A stretch of DNA of 64,000 nt from Saccharothrix saharensis (GCF_006716745.1 NZ_VFPP01000001.1:558001-622000); one strand, 5' to 3'. Counted from the stretch's first letter, positions 9,113 through 22,602 are shown. Notes: a model not told the origin generated them from the sequence alone. A program made the numbers and translations.

Positions 9113-9604
9113 TCAGGCCAGGTGGGGGGCGAGCGCTTCGGCGATCCGACCCGCCGGCACCCACCCGTCCGCGTCGACGTCCACCACGACCTCGGCCACC
9201 GGCGGGTCGGCCGGATCCCCGGCTCCGTCCACGGCCCACACCCGCAGCAGACTCGCACCGGGACGCACCGGCACCACCCGCTCCCCCGCCCGCAACGCCA
9301 TCACCTGCACCGGACCGCGCCCGTCCACCACCAGCGCGTCGTCCTCGCGCACATCCTCACGCGTCCGGTCCACCACCGCCTCCACCCCGGCCGCCACCAG
9401 ACGCGCCACGACCGCCTCGCACAACGACGTCGACGCGCCGAACAGCCGCGCCCGCCGCAGGATCGGCGCCAGGATCTCCCCCGGAGGGATCTCCAACCGC
9501 CGCCCGTCCCGGTCCTCACCGGTCAACGTCCTCGGCTCAAACGACGCCCACCGCGCGCGGGCATCCGCTTCCAAGGCGACCGGATCAGCGACCGTGCCAG
9601 ACAC
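9113..9604 (-). CDS. Hypothetical protein
   Basis: 163 residues, starting at GTG 9604 behind a clear AGGTGAGGAG ribosome binding site. Acidic, soluble, without cysteines in a metal pattern; contains ILAPILRRARLFGASTSLCE and a C-terminal DVDADGWVPAGRIAEALAPH. It has the look of a helical N-terminal region and a beta-rich C-terminal half, but I recognise no family. It stands convergent to the Crp-type gene. The 9605-9934 stretch upstream holds no gene I can support. Confidence 0.6.
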   Translation of the reverse strand: MSGTVADPVALEADARARWASFEPRTLTGEDRDGRRLEIPPGEILAPILRRARLFGASTSLCEAVVARLVAAGVEAVVDRTREDVREDDALVVDGRGPVQVMALRAGERVVPVRPGASLLRVWAVDGAGDPADPPVAEVVVDVDADGWVPAGRIAEALAPHLA

Positions 9605-9934
9605 GAGAACTCCTCACCTCAGGGTCAGGGCCGGGAGATCGTTCGTGTCGCCACCGACACCCGCCCGCCGCTCGGCACGGTGACCGATGTGCACCCGACC
9701 ACGCCGGTGCCGCAGTACGAGCCCACACTTCCGCACGCGGCTCCCGCCGAACGTGGCCACGGCCGACACGATCAACACGGTGCTCATCGTCGCCGGAAGC
9801 CTGGTCAGCCAGCCCACTTCGCCCGTCAACTGCCGCAGCGCCTCCACGACGGCACACTGTGCGGCCACCCGGTCGTGGCGTCGGACGGTCCGGTGGCCGG
9901 ACGGCGCGACGCGGTGGCGCGGAAGAATGCCGCC

Positions 9935-10570
9935 ATGCCACGGCCCTACCCGCACGCCCACGACGACTGCGACTCCTGCGGGCAGTTCGACGCGGACATG
10001 GCCGTCCACCACCGGCACCCGAACGGCGCCGACCAGCGGCTGTGCCAACGTTGCGCGGGCCCGGTGCTGACCCGTCTGGTGCTCACCGGACACACCCTCA
10101 CAGTGCGCGCCCTCGATCACGATGACCGGATCGACCAGGGCACGCCCGGGACCGGACACGACGCGGTCGATGGACACCCGGATCCGACCACGCTGTCGCA
10201 CGAGCGGATCGAGCCCCGGCACGTGGAGGGCGTGCTGTGGACGGTCGAGCTGGCCGAGCAGGCTCTGCGGGGCGCGCGGCCCGCCGGCTCGACGTTCCTG
10301 CGAGTGCTGATCGACCAAGGCGGCACGGCGACCGCGGCCCGGCTGCGCGAGCTGACCGGCCAGCACAACCTGCACCACATGACCCTGACGGTGAACACCT
10401 CCGCGCGCCGGGTGCTGGGAGGCCGCCAAGACGGAAGCGGGGAACGGCTGCGCGTCGCGATCCCCCGCCCCGACCCGAACGCGCCGCGGTCCCAGACCGT
10501 GCACGACTACACGTTGCCCGAGGACCTGGTGCCCATCCTGGACGCGGCGCTGCGGCGCATCGGCCGCTGA
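9935..10570 (+). CDS. Hypothetical zinc-ribbon protein with possible winged-helix tail
   Basis: 211 residues from ATG 9935 (a GTG at 9914 is possible). The N-terminal 45 residues contain CDSCG and CQRCAG, two CxxC knuckles about 25 residues apart, as in a treble-clef or ribbon metal site. The C-terminal half (FLRVLIDQGGTATAARLREL, TLTVNTSARRVLGG) could be a winged helix. A perfect hairpin terminator follows the stop. Together this suggests a small nucleic-acid-binding regulator, which is inference. It neighbours two other CxxC-bearing hypothetical genes. Confidence 0.6.
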   Translation: MPRPYPHAHDDCDSCGQFDADMAVHHRHPNGADQRLCQRCAGPVLTRLVLTGHTLTVRALDHDDRIDQGTPGTGHDAVDGHPDPTTLSHERIEPRHVEGVLWTVELAEQALRGARPAGSTFLRVLIDQGGTATAARLRELTGQHNLHHMTLTVNTSARRVLGGRQDGSGERLRVAIPRPDPNAPRSQTVHDYTLPEDLVPILDAALRRIGR

Positions 10571-10577
10571 ACGCCGT

Positions 10578-10608
10578 GTCGGCCCGGCGGGAAGTCCGCC
10601 GGGCCGAC
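10578..10608 (+). terminator. Rho-independent-type hairpin
   Basis: Perfect 13-bp stem (GTCGGCCCGGCGG, loop GAAGT, then its complement) starting eight bases after the preceding stop codon. No U-tract, which is common in actinomycetes. Confidence 0.7.
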
Positions 10609-10911
10609 TCGGATCGAACCTGCGTGATCAGGCCGGCGGGGCAGCCGTAGCCGCGCCGGCTGCTCCTCGACCGCCGCGCACGACCCGAGGGCTACGACTC
10701 CGCCCCGAACCCGGCTCGTCGGGGTGATCGTGCGGTGAGGGGCCGGACCGGTTAGGGTGTCGGCCACGCGGCAGGACGTGCACGCCGCTCACCGACGCCC
10801 GCCCGGCCCGCGCCCGGCACGGCGACACCGGTCAAGGTCTCTCGGGGCCCACGTCCCTGGTTCCGCACGCCCTCGCGGACAGGCGCGGGATGTCCGGGAA
10901 AGCACACGGCG

Positions 10912-11748
10912 ATGCCCAGGAAGCAGTCCACCGCGGCCCGCAAGGCCCGTGCCTACGTCCGTGCCACCGAGGACGCCAAGTACACCGAGACGTTGCGCGA
11001 CTTCACCACCACCCCCACCACCGACGCGCCACCCCCGGACGGGTTCCGGATCTTCGACACCGAGGCGGCGGGCCGACGGTTGGCCGCGGCGCTGCGCCGC
11101 GCGGACATGGTCGAGTTCGCCGAAGACCTCGAAGCCACCCTCGACTACGAGGAACCCGAGGACCAGCCCTTCGACAGCGGCATCGCCTACGACAACGAGC
11201 GGAAGCTGATCTCGGGCGCAACCCTCGCGCTGGCCGAGGTCGCCGCACGACCCGGCGTGCTGTTCCTGGCCGAAGCGGCGGCCGACCTGCTGGAGAACTG
11301 CTACCCGGACTTCACCGCCGACGCCGTGCGCGGCATGGAATTACCGCTGCAACACCTGCCCCGATGCCGCCCCGCCACCGCGGCCAAGGAAGCACGGCGC
11401 GCGATCCGCGCCCTGGCCGCGGCCACGGACGTCCCCCACGGCGGCGACCACGAGTGGCACGCCTGCAAAACCCTACTCGACCAGGCCCTGCTCCACGCCC
11501 ACAAAGCCGCCACCGGCAACGACCGCGACCAGGCCCGCTCCATCGAACCCGTGCCGCTGCTCGAAGCCCGCGCCGAACTCCGCCAGCATCCCACCGACCA
11601 CCACCCCGCACCGCTCCACATCCCCGAGACCGCCACCGCCACCAGGTGCACCGGATGCGGGGAGATCCGCATCTCCCCGCCCGGCCAGCACACCGACCCC
11701 TGGCACGGCCACCAGGACGAGCAACTCCGCCTCTACCCCGCCGACTGA
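10912..11748 (+). CDS. Hypothetical protein with C-terminal CxxC
   Basis: 278 residues from ATG 10912 (MPRKQSTAARKARAYVRATE). The N-terminus is basic, the middle is helical and acidic (RRADMVEFAEDLEATLDYEE), and near the C-terminus CTGCGEIRISPPGQHTDPWH gives one CxxC with a following His pair that could bind zinc. I know of no named family. It shares the CxxC theme with the genes at 9935 and 11977 and lies between two terminator-type hairpins, so it is probably transcribed alone. Confidence 0.6.
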   Translation: MPRKQSTAARKARAYVRATEDAKYTETLRDFTTTPTTDAPPPDGFRIFDTEAAGRRLAAALRRADMVEFAEDLEATLDYEEPEDQPFDSGIAYDNERKLISGATLALAEVAARPGVLFLAEAAADLLENCYPDFTADAVRGMELPLQHLPRCRPATAAKEARRAIRALAAATDVPHGGDHEWHACKTLLDQALLHAHKAATGNDRDQARSIEPVPLLEARAELRQHPTDHHPAPLHIPETATATRCTGCGEIRISPPGQHTDPWHGHQDEQLRLYPAD

Positions 11749-11873
11749 CCGACGCGCCAACCACGGGGATCCGGGTCGTGCTCGCCGTCGTCGGCCACCG
11801 CAACGTCCACGACGTCCCCGTCCCTCGATCACCGCGACCGACCGGGCGCGCCGCCTGGCGGAAGCGCTGTACC

Positions 11874-11915
11874 GGTGGTCCGGCCACGCCGCCAGTCGGG
11901 CGAGGCCGGACCACC
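11874..11915. repeat. 12-bp perfect inverted repeat, copy 1
   Basis: GGTGGTCCGGCC at 11874-11885 is matched by its complement at 11904-11915 around an 18-base loop. A diverged copy is at 12762-12829, with flanking sequence (ACGCCGCC, CGGGCGAGG) also conserved. Could be a terminator, a mobile hairpin or an operator. Confidence 0.7.
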
Positions 11916-11976
11916 ACCTCCATCGAGCCGGCTCGCCGCGCAGACGGCGGCCACCCTGATGGGATCATCTCGCGTC

Positions 11977-12615
11977 ATGTCCATCGGAACGACTCGCCAC
12001 GTCGAGTTGCACATCGGCCCACATCGCTTCCCGCGCGAGATGGAGGTGCAAGCCCAGTGGTCACGCAGCCACGACACGCAGTGGCTGATCGAGGCCGAGG
12101 CCACCCAATGGCTGTTGGACCGCGTCGCCGACGGCGAGATCGACGCCGCGCAGGCACGGGATTGGATGCGGACGGCCACCAGTTGGACCTCGGGCTGCTG
12201 TGCCTATTGCGATTGGGCCGTGGACAGCCACGCCGAAGCCAGGCAGCTCATGGACGACCTGATCTCCCGATGGCGCCACGAGCAGGACGCCATGACCCCC
12301 GACTCCCACCCGTACCTGCTGAACAAGAGCCTGATCCACGCCTGGGACTGTCCGACCGTGAGCACGGCGAACCCGGTCAACCACCTCACGACCTTGCACG
12401 CCTACGCCATCGAACTGGACGGTTGCGGCAGCATCGACAGGCTTCTGGAACGGCACTGGGAGAGCTGGACGAAGACCCGCCGGATGACCGCCGCCGACAT
12501 CGCGGCCCGGCTCGAACGCCGCAACCCGAACGCGAGGGACCCGCGCTGCAAGCGGTGCTCCCCGCCACTGCCAGGCGCGTATCTGTCGCAAGCCTCCGAC
12601 GTCCAGCACCGCTGA
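11977..12615 (+). CDS. Hypothetical cysteine-rich protein
   Basis: 212 residues from ATG 11977 (MSIGTTRHVELHIGPHRF). Contains WTSGCCAYCDWAVDSH in the middle and RCKRCSPPLPG near the end, so two candidate metal-binding CxxC sites. Other conserved-looking pieces are EATQWLLDRVADGEIDAAQA and SHPYLLNKSLIHAWDCPTVS. No catalytic motif is recognised. A strong terminator hairpin follows at 12661. Function unknown; the cysteine placement suggests a zinc-stabilised fold. Confidence 0.6.
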   Translation: MSIGTTRHVELHIGPHRFPREMEVQAQWSRSHDTQWLIEAEATQWLLDRVADGEIDAAQARDWMRTATSWTSGCCAYCDWAVDSHAEARQLMDDLISRWRHEQDAMTPDSHPYLLNKSLIHAWDCPTVSTANPVNHLTTLHAYAIELDGCGSIDRLLERHWESWTKTRRMTAADIAARLERRNPNARDPRCKRCSPPLPGAYLSQASDVQHR

Positions 12616-12660
12616 CGAAACGACGACTCACGCCTTGACCGGCCGCCGCGCCAGGGCATG

Positions 12661-12689
12661 AGCGTCGTCACCCACCTGGTGACGACGCT
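12661..12689 (+). terminator. Hairpin terminator
   Basis: Perfect 12-bp stem AGCGTCGTCACC, five-base loop CACCT, and complement, 45 bases after the previous stop codon. Confidence 0.7.
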
Positions 12690-12761
12690 TCCCGAATGGT
12701 GAACACGCCGACCTGAGAGGGGAACACACCGCCCGCACCCGACCCGCTGAGGCGCCGTACT

Positions 12762-12829
12762 GGTGGTCCGGCCACGCCGCCGCGATGACCCGCGCGATCA
12801 TGCCGCCGGCCGGGCGAGGCCGAACCACC
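12762..12829. repeat. 12-bp inverted repeat, copy 2
   Basis: GGTGGTCCGGCC at 12762-12773 pairs with GGCCGAACCACC at 12818-12829 (one mismatch). Same flanks as copy 1 at 11874 but with a longer loop. Confidence 0.65.
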
Positions 12830-13255
12830 GCCTCCCGTCACCACCGCCGGCGCGGAAGGACTCGATAGGTCTAGCACGACTATTCCCTATTAGATGTGCG
12901 TTTTGGTGCACGTCGAGAGGGAATCGCAACGTGGCGGAGTGGTGTGTGTTCTGGGTGCCATGGGGTGCGGCTCGGGGCGGGGTTGGTGACCGGTTGGGCT
13001 GACCTGGTGGTACGTGAGGACGAGGTCGGGTGCAGTCCAGCGACCCGATCTTCCTTACTCCGGATCATCGGGCGGACATCGTGCTAGGTCTGTTCGGGCA
13101 GTCGACGGGGGTTTCGCCGGTACACCGAGGAGACACACGTCGGTGTCGTCGTAACGTTCCCGCCAGGCCGTCCACCCCTCCCTCACGCCGAGCAGCAGTG
13201 GCAGTGGCAGTGGCAGTGGCTCGACCATGTCGTACGGCTGCGACGACGGCAGGCG
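12830..13255. other. Gap, no supported gene
   Basis: Contains AT-richer sequence at 12870-12930 with a GTGCGTTTTGGTGCAC imperfect hairpin, and a fourfold GGCAGT tandem repeat around 13196-13222 close to the end of the NB-ARC gene. No convincing open frame with a start signal. Confidence 0.4.
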
Positions 13256-15637
13256 TCAGGTCTCAGTGTCGACGCCCTCCTGCTCAAGAGCATTTCGCCA
13301 TCGGTCGAGGTTGCTGCGGGTGTTCAGGGTGTTGGGGTGGTCGGGGCCTAGGACCCGTAGCTGGTCGGGCAGTACCGCCTCGAATTCAGCGACCGCGCCG
13401 GCCGTGTCACCGGCCTCACCTCGCCAGCGGGCGAGCTTGTGGCGGGTGGTCAGAATGTCGGGGTGGTCGGGGTCGGGTCCCGGATCTCTCAGCTGATCGA
13501 GCAATAACGCTTCATACCCTGCCACTGCGCCAGCCCGGTCACCAGCCTCGCCCCGCCAGCCGGCAAGTTTGCGACGGATAGCGAAGGCAATGGGATTGTC
13601 GGGATTTTGAACGTGCGGCACCTCGGCAAGTAATGATTCAAGCTCAGTCACCGCACGCGCCGGGTCGCCAGCCCGCCCCCGCCAGTTGGCTAGCTCGCGG
13701 CGGATATGCATGGTGGAAAGCTCGTCGGGGCTTGAACCCTGGAGTAGGTCTGCGAGCAGGACTTCAAAGGCGGCCACCGCGTCCGCCGGATCACCGACGT
13801 GCGCTCCGTGTCGCCAATGTTGCCAGTGAATGATTCCGCGACGCATTACCACGAGAGCGTGAAAATCATGACTGGTCGTCAGCTGCACCTCTGCGAGCAA
13901 GCTCTCGTAGTCGGCGATCGCACTCGTCGTATCACCGGCTTCGCCGCGCCAGCGGGCCAGGCCGTGCCGGGTGGGCAGAGTATCGGGGTGTTCGGGTCCC
14001 AGCACCCGTAGGCGGTCTGCCAGCAAGGCCTCCAAGCCGGCCACCGCACCAACCCGATCGCCGGCCTCGTTCAGTAAGAACGCGAGCTGTCGTCGGATGG
14101 TCAGAGCGACCGGATGGCCGAGTCCCAGATGGGTGCAGGCGTGGTCGTGCAGCGTGCGCCAATAGGTAGTTGCGGCCTGGATCTGACCGCTGAAACTCAG
14201 TGATCCACCTACACGATCGAACACGTCATGAAGAGTGGGGGTAAGCAGGGCGGGGATGGTGTGAAGGTGAAGGGCTGTGGTGGTCGACCGCAGGGCTTGA
14301 ACGAGATCTCGAGAGAAGATCTCGCTGGCAGGCCAGGCGGCGAGTAGCGCGTTGGCGGTGGTGTGCGCGAGATGGTGGAGGTGACCGGAAGTGAGGGTGT
14401 CGCGGACGGCGCGTTGGACCAAGGCGTGTACCGCCACCGCCCGCGCCGGTCGGTCAAGGATGAGGGTGATGAGGTTAAACCGGTGCAGTCGAGTCAGTCC
14501 GTCATAGACGTCATCGGGGGCGACCGGCCTGCCCGCGAGTGTGGTGAGGAAGTCCAGCATGGGTTGGACGGTGAATACATCGTGGGGGATGCCGTTGGGG
14601 TCGAGCAGGGCGGCGATCTCCAGCAGTCGGCGGGCCAGTCCCGCGCCTCGTGGCCGGGCCGGATCTCCGATCCGGTCGGCGCGGTCGATGGACACCGACC
14701 AGGTCACGGCGACCGTGGCCTGGTGTTCGGGCAGGGTGTGTTCGGGTGGGGTGAGGTCGGTGAGAGTTCGGCGCCAGTCTGCCAGCATCGCCCGGTAGGC
14801 GGTGACGGTCAGCAGTGGCTGATCGGCCAGGTACGCGGCGGCCTGGCTCAACGCCAACGGCAACCACCCCAGCTCCTCAGCCAACCTCTGCCACTGCTCC
14901 CGGTCGGCACTACTAGTGGTGCCGGCCAGGGCCTCGGTGAGATAGGACAGGGCCTGGTCGGGAGCAAACACATCCAGTTCGATCACCCGGTGTCCGCCGC
15001 GTCCCAACCCCACGTCGCGCCGTCGGCTGGTGAGCACGACCTGCCCGCCGGCACCGGGTGGAGGGTCGAGACCGCGCAGGTCGGCCGGGTCCTGCACGTC
15101 ATCGAGCACCACCAGCCAGCGACGCGATGTCGTGGCCAGCCACTCCCGAAACAGCCGCGCCGCATCCTCCGGCGGCCGGTCGGCGATCTGTGGATCCTGC
15201 TCGATCAGCACCCGGGCTGCGGCCTCGGCATAAGCGGTGACCACCGCGTCGCGCGACAACGCCGACACCCACACCGCCAAGTCCAGTTCCGTATCGGACC
15301 ACACCGACCAGGCGTGGCGAGCGGCCAACTGCGACTTGCCCACCCCGCCCAACCCCGACACCACCACATCCGCGCGCCGCCCGGACCCGACTACCACGAC
15401 CGCGCGCCCGGCCTCCAACGTCTCAATCAGCACCGCGTGAGCTCGGCGTTCCTGATAGTGCTCCGCCAGCGCGTGCGGTAGCCCGACCCGTACCGGCCAT
15501 GCCGCCCGTACCGGAACCGCCTGATGAACGACCGTCACGTCTCGGCCAGCCTGCACCGACAACCCGGACCCAAGCACGGTCGAGTCCTGCCGCACACCGG
15601 CCACTACATGATCGTCATTGGAGTCGTCCGCGGTCAC
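13256..15637 (-). CDS. NLR-type receptor 2: short N-terminal motif, NB-ARC ATPase, TPR-type repeats
   Basis: 793 residues, clearly homologous to the protein at 3910. P-loop GLGGVGKS at 95-102, Walker B WLVVLDDVQD at 174-183, then QVVLTSRRRD, WLPLALSQAA and VHALVQRAVRD. The N-terminal 40 residues contain STVLGSGLSVQAGRDVTVVH, a G/Q-containing motif in the place of the RHIM-like motif of the first receptor but of a different type. TPR-type units (LGPEHPDTL-x-TR, then ARWRGEAGD) fill the C-terminal half and are more diverged than those of the first receptor. No matching small effector gene lies next to it; the upstream side is an IS remnant. Confidence 0.85.
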   Translation of the reverse strand: MTADDSNDDHVVAGVRQDSTVLGSGLSVQAGRDVTVVHQAVPVRAAWPVRVGLPHALAEHYQERRAHAVLIETLEAGRAVVVVGSGRRADVVVSGLGGVGKSQLAARHAWSVWSDTELDLAVWVSALSRDAVVTAYAEAAARVLIEQDPQIADRPPEDAARLFREWLATTSRRWLVVLDDVQDPADLRGLDPPPGAGGQVVLTSRRRDVGLGRGGHRVIELDVFAPDQALSYLTEALAGTTSSADREQWQRLAEELGWLPLALSQAAAYLADQPLLTVTAYRAMLADWRRTLTDLTPPEHTLPEHQATVAVTWSVSIDRADRIGDPARPRGAGLARRLLEIAALLDPNGIPHDVFTVQPMLDFLTTLAGRPVAPDDVYDGLTRLHRFNLITLILDRPARAVAVHALVQRAVRDTLTSGHLHHLAHTTANALLAAWPASEIFSRDLVQALRSTTTALHLHTIPALLTPTLHDVFDRVGGSLSFSGQIQAATTYWRTLHDHACTHLGLGHPVALTIRRQLAFLLNEAGDRVGAVAGLEALLADRLRVLGPEHPDTLPTRHGLARWRGEAGDTTSAIADYESLLAEVQLTTSHDFHALVVMRRGIIHWQHWRHGAHVGDPADAVAAFEVLLADLLQGSSPDELSTMHIRRELANWRGRAGDPARAVTELESLLAEVPHVQNPDNPIAFAIRRKLAGWRGEAGDRAGAVAGYEALLLDQLRDPGPDPDHPDILTTRHKLARWRGEAGDTAGAVAEFEAVLPDQLRVLGPDHPNTLNTRSNLDRWRNALEQEGVDTET

Positions 15638-15958
15638 TCACCCCAATCCATCCAGGCTCACGTGCCGCCCACGGAGATACCATCCCCGGCTCGTCCGCTG
15701 ACGTACACCGCACAACTGCGGAAAGTCGCCGGTTCATCCTCAACACAAGCAAGGCCACATTCCGAACAGCACCAGCGCCGCCTCCCCCAACGAGGTCCGC
15801 TACCCAACGCCATCGGCATCCAGCCACCGCACCTCAACCCATTCTCGGCGGGAGCTATCGTCAAGACCTGTGGATCAAGTTCTTTAGAGGTCCTAACAGA
15901 ATGATCTTGGCTATGCTTTGATCTTGTCGGATGTGGTGTTGTCCGGTGGGAGGTTGGT
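15638..15958. other. Upstream region of NLR 2, no supported gene
   Basis: Should hold the promoter of the minus-strand NB-ARC gene. One minus-strand reading (CCSECGLACVEDEPATFRS) is protein-like but has no start or context. The right end joins an IS5-type fragment. Confidence 0.4.
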
Positions 15959-16236
15959 GTGGCCCGGCGTCGGCCGTGGGAGGTCGAGGACGAGCTGTGG
16001 GAGTTGGTCGAGCCGCTGTTGCCGAAGGTCGAGCGGCGGTTCCGGTATCCCGGTCGTCGGCGGTTGGACGACCGCAAGGCGTTGTGCGGCATCCTGTTCG
16101 TGCTCTACACGGGTATCCAGTGGGAGTTCCTGCCCCAGGAGCTGGGCTAAGGGTCGGGCATGACGTGCTGGCGGCGGCTGCGTGACTGGACCGAAGCCGG
16201 GGTGTGGCCGCGGCTGCACGAGCTGCTGCTCGCGTT
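15959..16236 (+). pseudogene. IS5-family transposase, 5' fragment
   Basis: GTG start behind GGGAGG gives ARRRPWEVEDELWELVEPLL, PKVERRFRYPGRRRLDDRKA and GIQWEFLPQELG, the conserved N-terminus of IS5-type transposases of actinomycetes. A TAA at 16148 replaces the usual Phe codon of QELGFGSGMTCWRRL, after which the same frame continues (MTCWRRLRDWTEAGVWPRL). The match ends near 16236, where integrase sequence begins. Inactive. Confidence 0.8.
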
Positions 16237-16672
16237 GACGCGGCTGTGGGCGTTCGACCAGCTCAGCGCCCGGCCCTGCCGGATCGGCCGCCCGCCCTGG
16301 GAAGACCGGGGCATCGACGACTACCTGCCTGCCGCGACCACGACCGGCGGGGAGAACAGCACCGAACCGCTGTCCGAGCACACGATGGGCCCGCTGCTGG
16401 TCTGGGCGCTGCGCATGGTCGAAGACCTCGGCGGCGACATCCTCGCCGCCGAGGCGGAACGCCGACGCCTCACCCAGGCGGCCCGCACAGCCGCCTCCAG
16501 CACGGCCGGGGCCGCCGCCCTGCGCGCCGACCTCCCCGCCGCTGTCCTCGCCGACCTCCTCGGCCTCCACGTCAACACCGCAGTCCGCTGGGTCACCTAC
16601 GCCCGCCGAGACTGGACCGACTACCTCGCCCTCCGAGCACAGCACGCCGGACGTTGCATAACGCCCGGCTGA
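16237..16672 (+). pseudogene. Composite integrase fragments
   Basis: Two pieces read in one frame. First, WEDRGIDDYLPAATTTGGEN and EHTMGPLLVWALRMVEDLG belong to the N-terminal part of the large actinobacterial tyrosine-type integrase whose C-terminal half lies at 18318. Second, RADLPAAVLADLLGLHVNTA and VRWVTYARRDWTDYLALRA resemble the helix-turn-helix tail of a partner recombinase. The middle portions of both are gone. Family recognition is from memory of such integrases; the fusion seems to be a deletion scar. Confidence 0.6.
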
Positions 16673-16759
16673 AAGTTGACCTCTATCATTACGTGCACCG
16701 CAGACGAGGTGTGTGTCGGTGCCGTTCCATAGGGGACGACAGCCTCGCGACCGGCTGGT

Positions 16760-18055
16760 TCACTTCTGGAGTTGGAACTTGGTCAGATCCAGGTTGTCGG
16801 TGAGGATCAAGACTGTGACTACGACAAGGCTGAAGATCGCCCAAACCGCAGTGGCGATCCGCGAGTACCTGTCGAGCAGGTCGCCCGTCCTCGTGAGCGC
16901 CACTGTCCAGCGGCCAGGCGATTCTCGCCGCAGTTCGCCCAAGGGCTGCCCTTCCGCGTCGAATGCACCCACGAGAACTCCCAGGGCGGCGACCTTCTGC
17001 GAGTCGCCGGGTTCGGCCAGAACGATCATGAGTCCGTTGAGCACGTCGACGAGTTGGTCGGGGTAGGCGCTGGTGAGTGAGTCGCTTCCGTTCAGGAAGC
17101 GCCGTAGGTAACGGGCTCCTCCCAGGACGCTCGAGGCGAGCGGGTGTCCGGGCCATGCTCTGTCGAGGCGACGGCCCACGAGGGTGAGCGCACGGGCGGC
17201 CTGTTCAAGGTTCCGACGCTGCCTCCCCAACGGGTCGTGAGCCCATCCGGTGCGCGCTGTTGGGCGGTCGTCCTGATCGAGGCAGCGACGGAGGGCGACA
17301 GCAGCGTGTGCTGGCGACAACACGACGGCGACTGCGGTGGCGAGCCTGTTGAACACTATGAGGACGAGTAAGGCCGAGCCCAGGAAGACGGTGGTCCAGG
17401 CGGATCCGTCCGAGCTTGCGGCGGGCGGCATCGACTCACGGCCGGCTGTAGAAGCCGCGAGGACCAGGAGGAGAGCCGCTGGGGCGGAGACGCCAACCGC
17501 CCACCGCAGGTGGGTGTAGAGGTGTACTCGCCTGTCTAAAGAGATCCTGGTTCGCAGGCTCAGCGCCCGTCGGACGGCGCTCGGATCGGGACCGGATCCT
17601 TGCCCTCGGCCTACCAGCGCCCGCACGCGCCGTCCCAAGGACACTACTCCCAACACGCCGCCCAGGATCACGACGAGCGGCACGCCGTCCGGTACGGCGT
17701 GCCCCGACAGCGCCAGTGTCGCGTAGTAGGGAAACGTGACGAGCACTCCTGCGGCGAATCCCGCCGCACCCGCGACGACGACCAGCAGTCCTACTCGACA
17801 CACCCGTCGCACCATCGCGGCTATCCCCGCGTTTCGGGCGGTCCTCCACAGGTGGCGTTGCACGACCCACCATCGAAGCCCTGGGATCGGCCCGTCACTC
17901 ATTGCTCGCCAGCGCCCCACGCTCGGCGCCCGGCCACTGAGTTCGTCGACAACCACGGCGACCATAGCCAGGCCGCTGAACACCAGTAACGTCGCGATGG
18001 GCGGCGCCAATAGAGCAAACAGTAAGTCGGGATCCACAACGACGGTGTCTAGCAC
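16760..18055 (-). CDS. Multi-pass membrane protein, unknown
   Basis: About 431 residues if it starts at GTG 18055; the frame stays open to a TTG at 18097, and no ribosome binding site settles it. Hydrophobic segments lie near the N-terminus (LLFALLAPPIATLLVFSGLA), then VGLLVVVAGAAGFAAGVLV, VPLVVILGGVLGVVSL, VSAPAALLLVLAAS and VFLGSALLVLIVFNRLA, and one near the C-terminus (IATAVWAIFSLVVVTVLIL). Between the last two is a soluble region of about 160 residues. I recognise no transporter or enzyme family. It sits between two halves of a wrecked integrase, so it probably arrived as cargo or by rearrangement. Confidence 0.6.
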   Translation of the reverse strand: MLDTVVVDPDLLFALLAPPIATLLVFSGLAMVAVVVDELSGRAPSVGRWRAMSDGPIPGLRWWVVQRHLWRTARNAGIAAMVRRVCRVGLLVVVAGAAGFAAGVLVTFPYYATLALSGHAVPDGVPLVVILGGVLGVVSLGRRVRALVGRGQGSGPDPSAVRRALSLRTRISLDRRVHLYTHLRWAVGVSAPAALLLVLAASTAGRESMPPAASSDGSAWTTVFLGSALLVLIVFNRLATAVAVVLSPAHAAVALRRCLDQDDRPTARTGWAHDPLGRQRRNLEQAARALTLVGRRLDRAWPGHPLASSVLGGARYLRRFLNGSDSLTSAYPDQLVDVLNGLMIVLAEPGDSQKVAALGVLVGAFDAEGQPLGELRRESPGRWTVALTRTGDLLDRYSRIATAVWAIFSLVVVTVLILTDNLDLTKFQLQK

Positions 18056-18301
18056 GGCACCCGACCTGGACGCCGGAACGTCACCGCTCCGAAACAAGAT
18101 CAGCGCCCAGAGTCGGCCGATCCACCAGACTGCATCGTCCGCTCATCGGCAGAAGAGGACGTTCGAGCGGCGGCAGGCGCCGACGACACACGACGATGCG
18201 AGGTGCTGGCTGTCCCAGCAATCGGCGCTGCCCTCCGTGACCATAACGCCAGCGTGGTCAGGCCCTCGTCTCCAGCGAGGAATAGCGCATGGTTGGAATA
18301 A

Positions 18302-22138
<3,837 letters not shown>

Positions 22139-22330
22139 TTCGTTGCGCACAAAGTCGGGCACGCGCCCGACGCTACGGAATCTGGTCGCGCTTCACCACG
22201 GCGATGCTCCAAGGCGGACAACGGCGCTTCTGCCAGCAGCCTCGGCCACACCACCAGACTCCCAACTGTCCCCGAGCGAATCACCTCATCAGACGACACC
22301 AATACTCCATCCGAGCAACACGCTGACTTG

Positions 22331-22345
22331 ACAGGAAATTCCTGT
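22331..22345. promoter_or_regulatory. Palindromic operator candidate in a divergent promoter region
   Basis: ACAGGAA-A-TTCCTGT, a perfect 7-bp inverted repeat around one base, preceded by TTG, in the 440-bp gap between the STAND gene (minus) and the nuclease-like gene (plus). No other gene is supported in 22163-22602. Confidence 0.45.
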
Positions 22346-22602
22346 ACCGGTCGAGTGGAATACCGGCCGCCCGAACGGAGCAGCGACCCGGGCCGGCCGG
22401 TTCGCGGCTTCGGCCAATTCGGGTCCGGCCGATCGACGGTGGACAGCCTGTTGCGCGGATGCCTGTCGAGCACGGCTCGGCGATGCGCCCCCACGAAGTG
22501 CGCGGGCCGCCCGGACGGGTGTAGCCGCCGACGCCGCGCTGCGCGAAACCCCACCGTCCATTAAGCACCGTAGAACCAGGTGTGAGGACGAGGAGTGTGG
22601 CC

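Noticed and set aside
13196-13222. Fourfold GGCAGT repeat as a phase-variable tract
   Set aside because: Not inside a reading frame or an obvious promoter; six-base units would not shift frame.
15658-16092. Possible small effector gene upstream of NLR 2 on the minus strand
   Set aside because: No hydrophobic N-terminal helix, no matching motif, no start signal, and its upstream half is antisense to the IS5 fragment.
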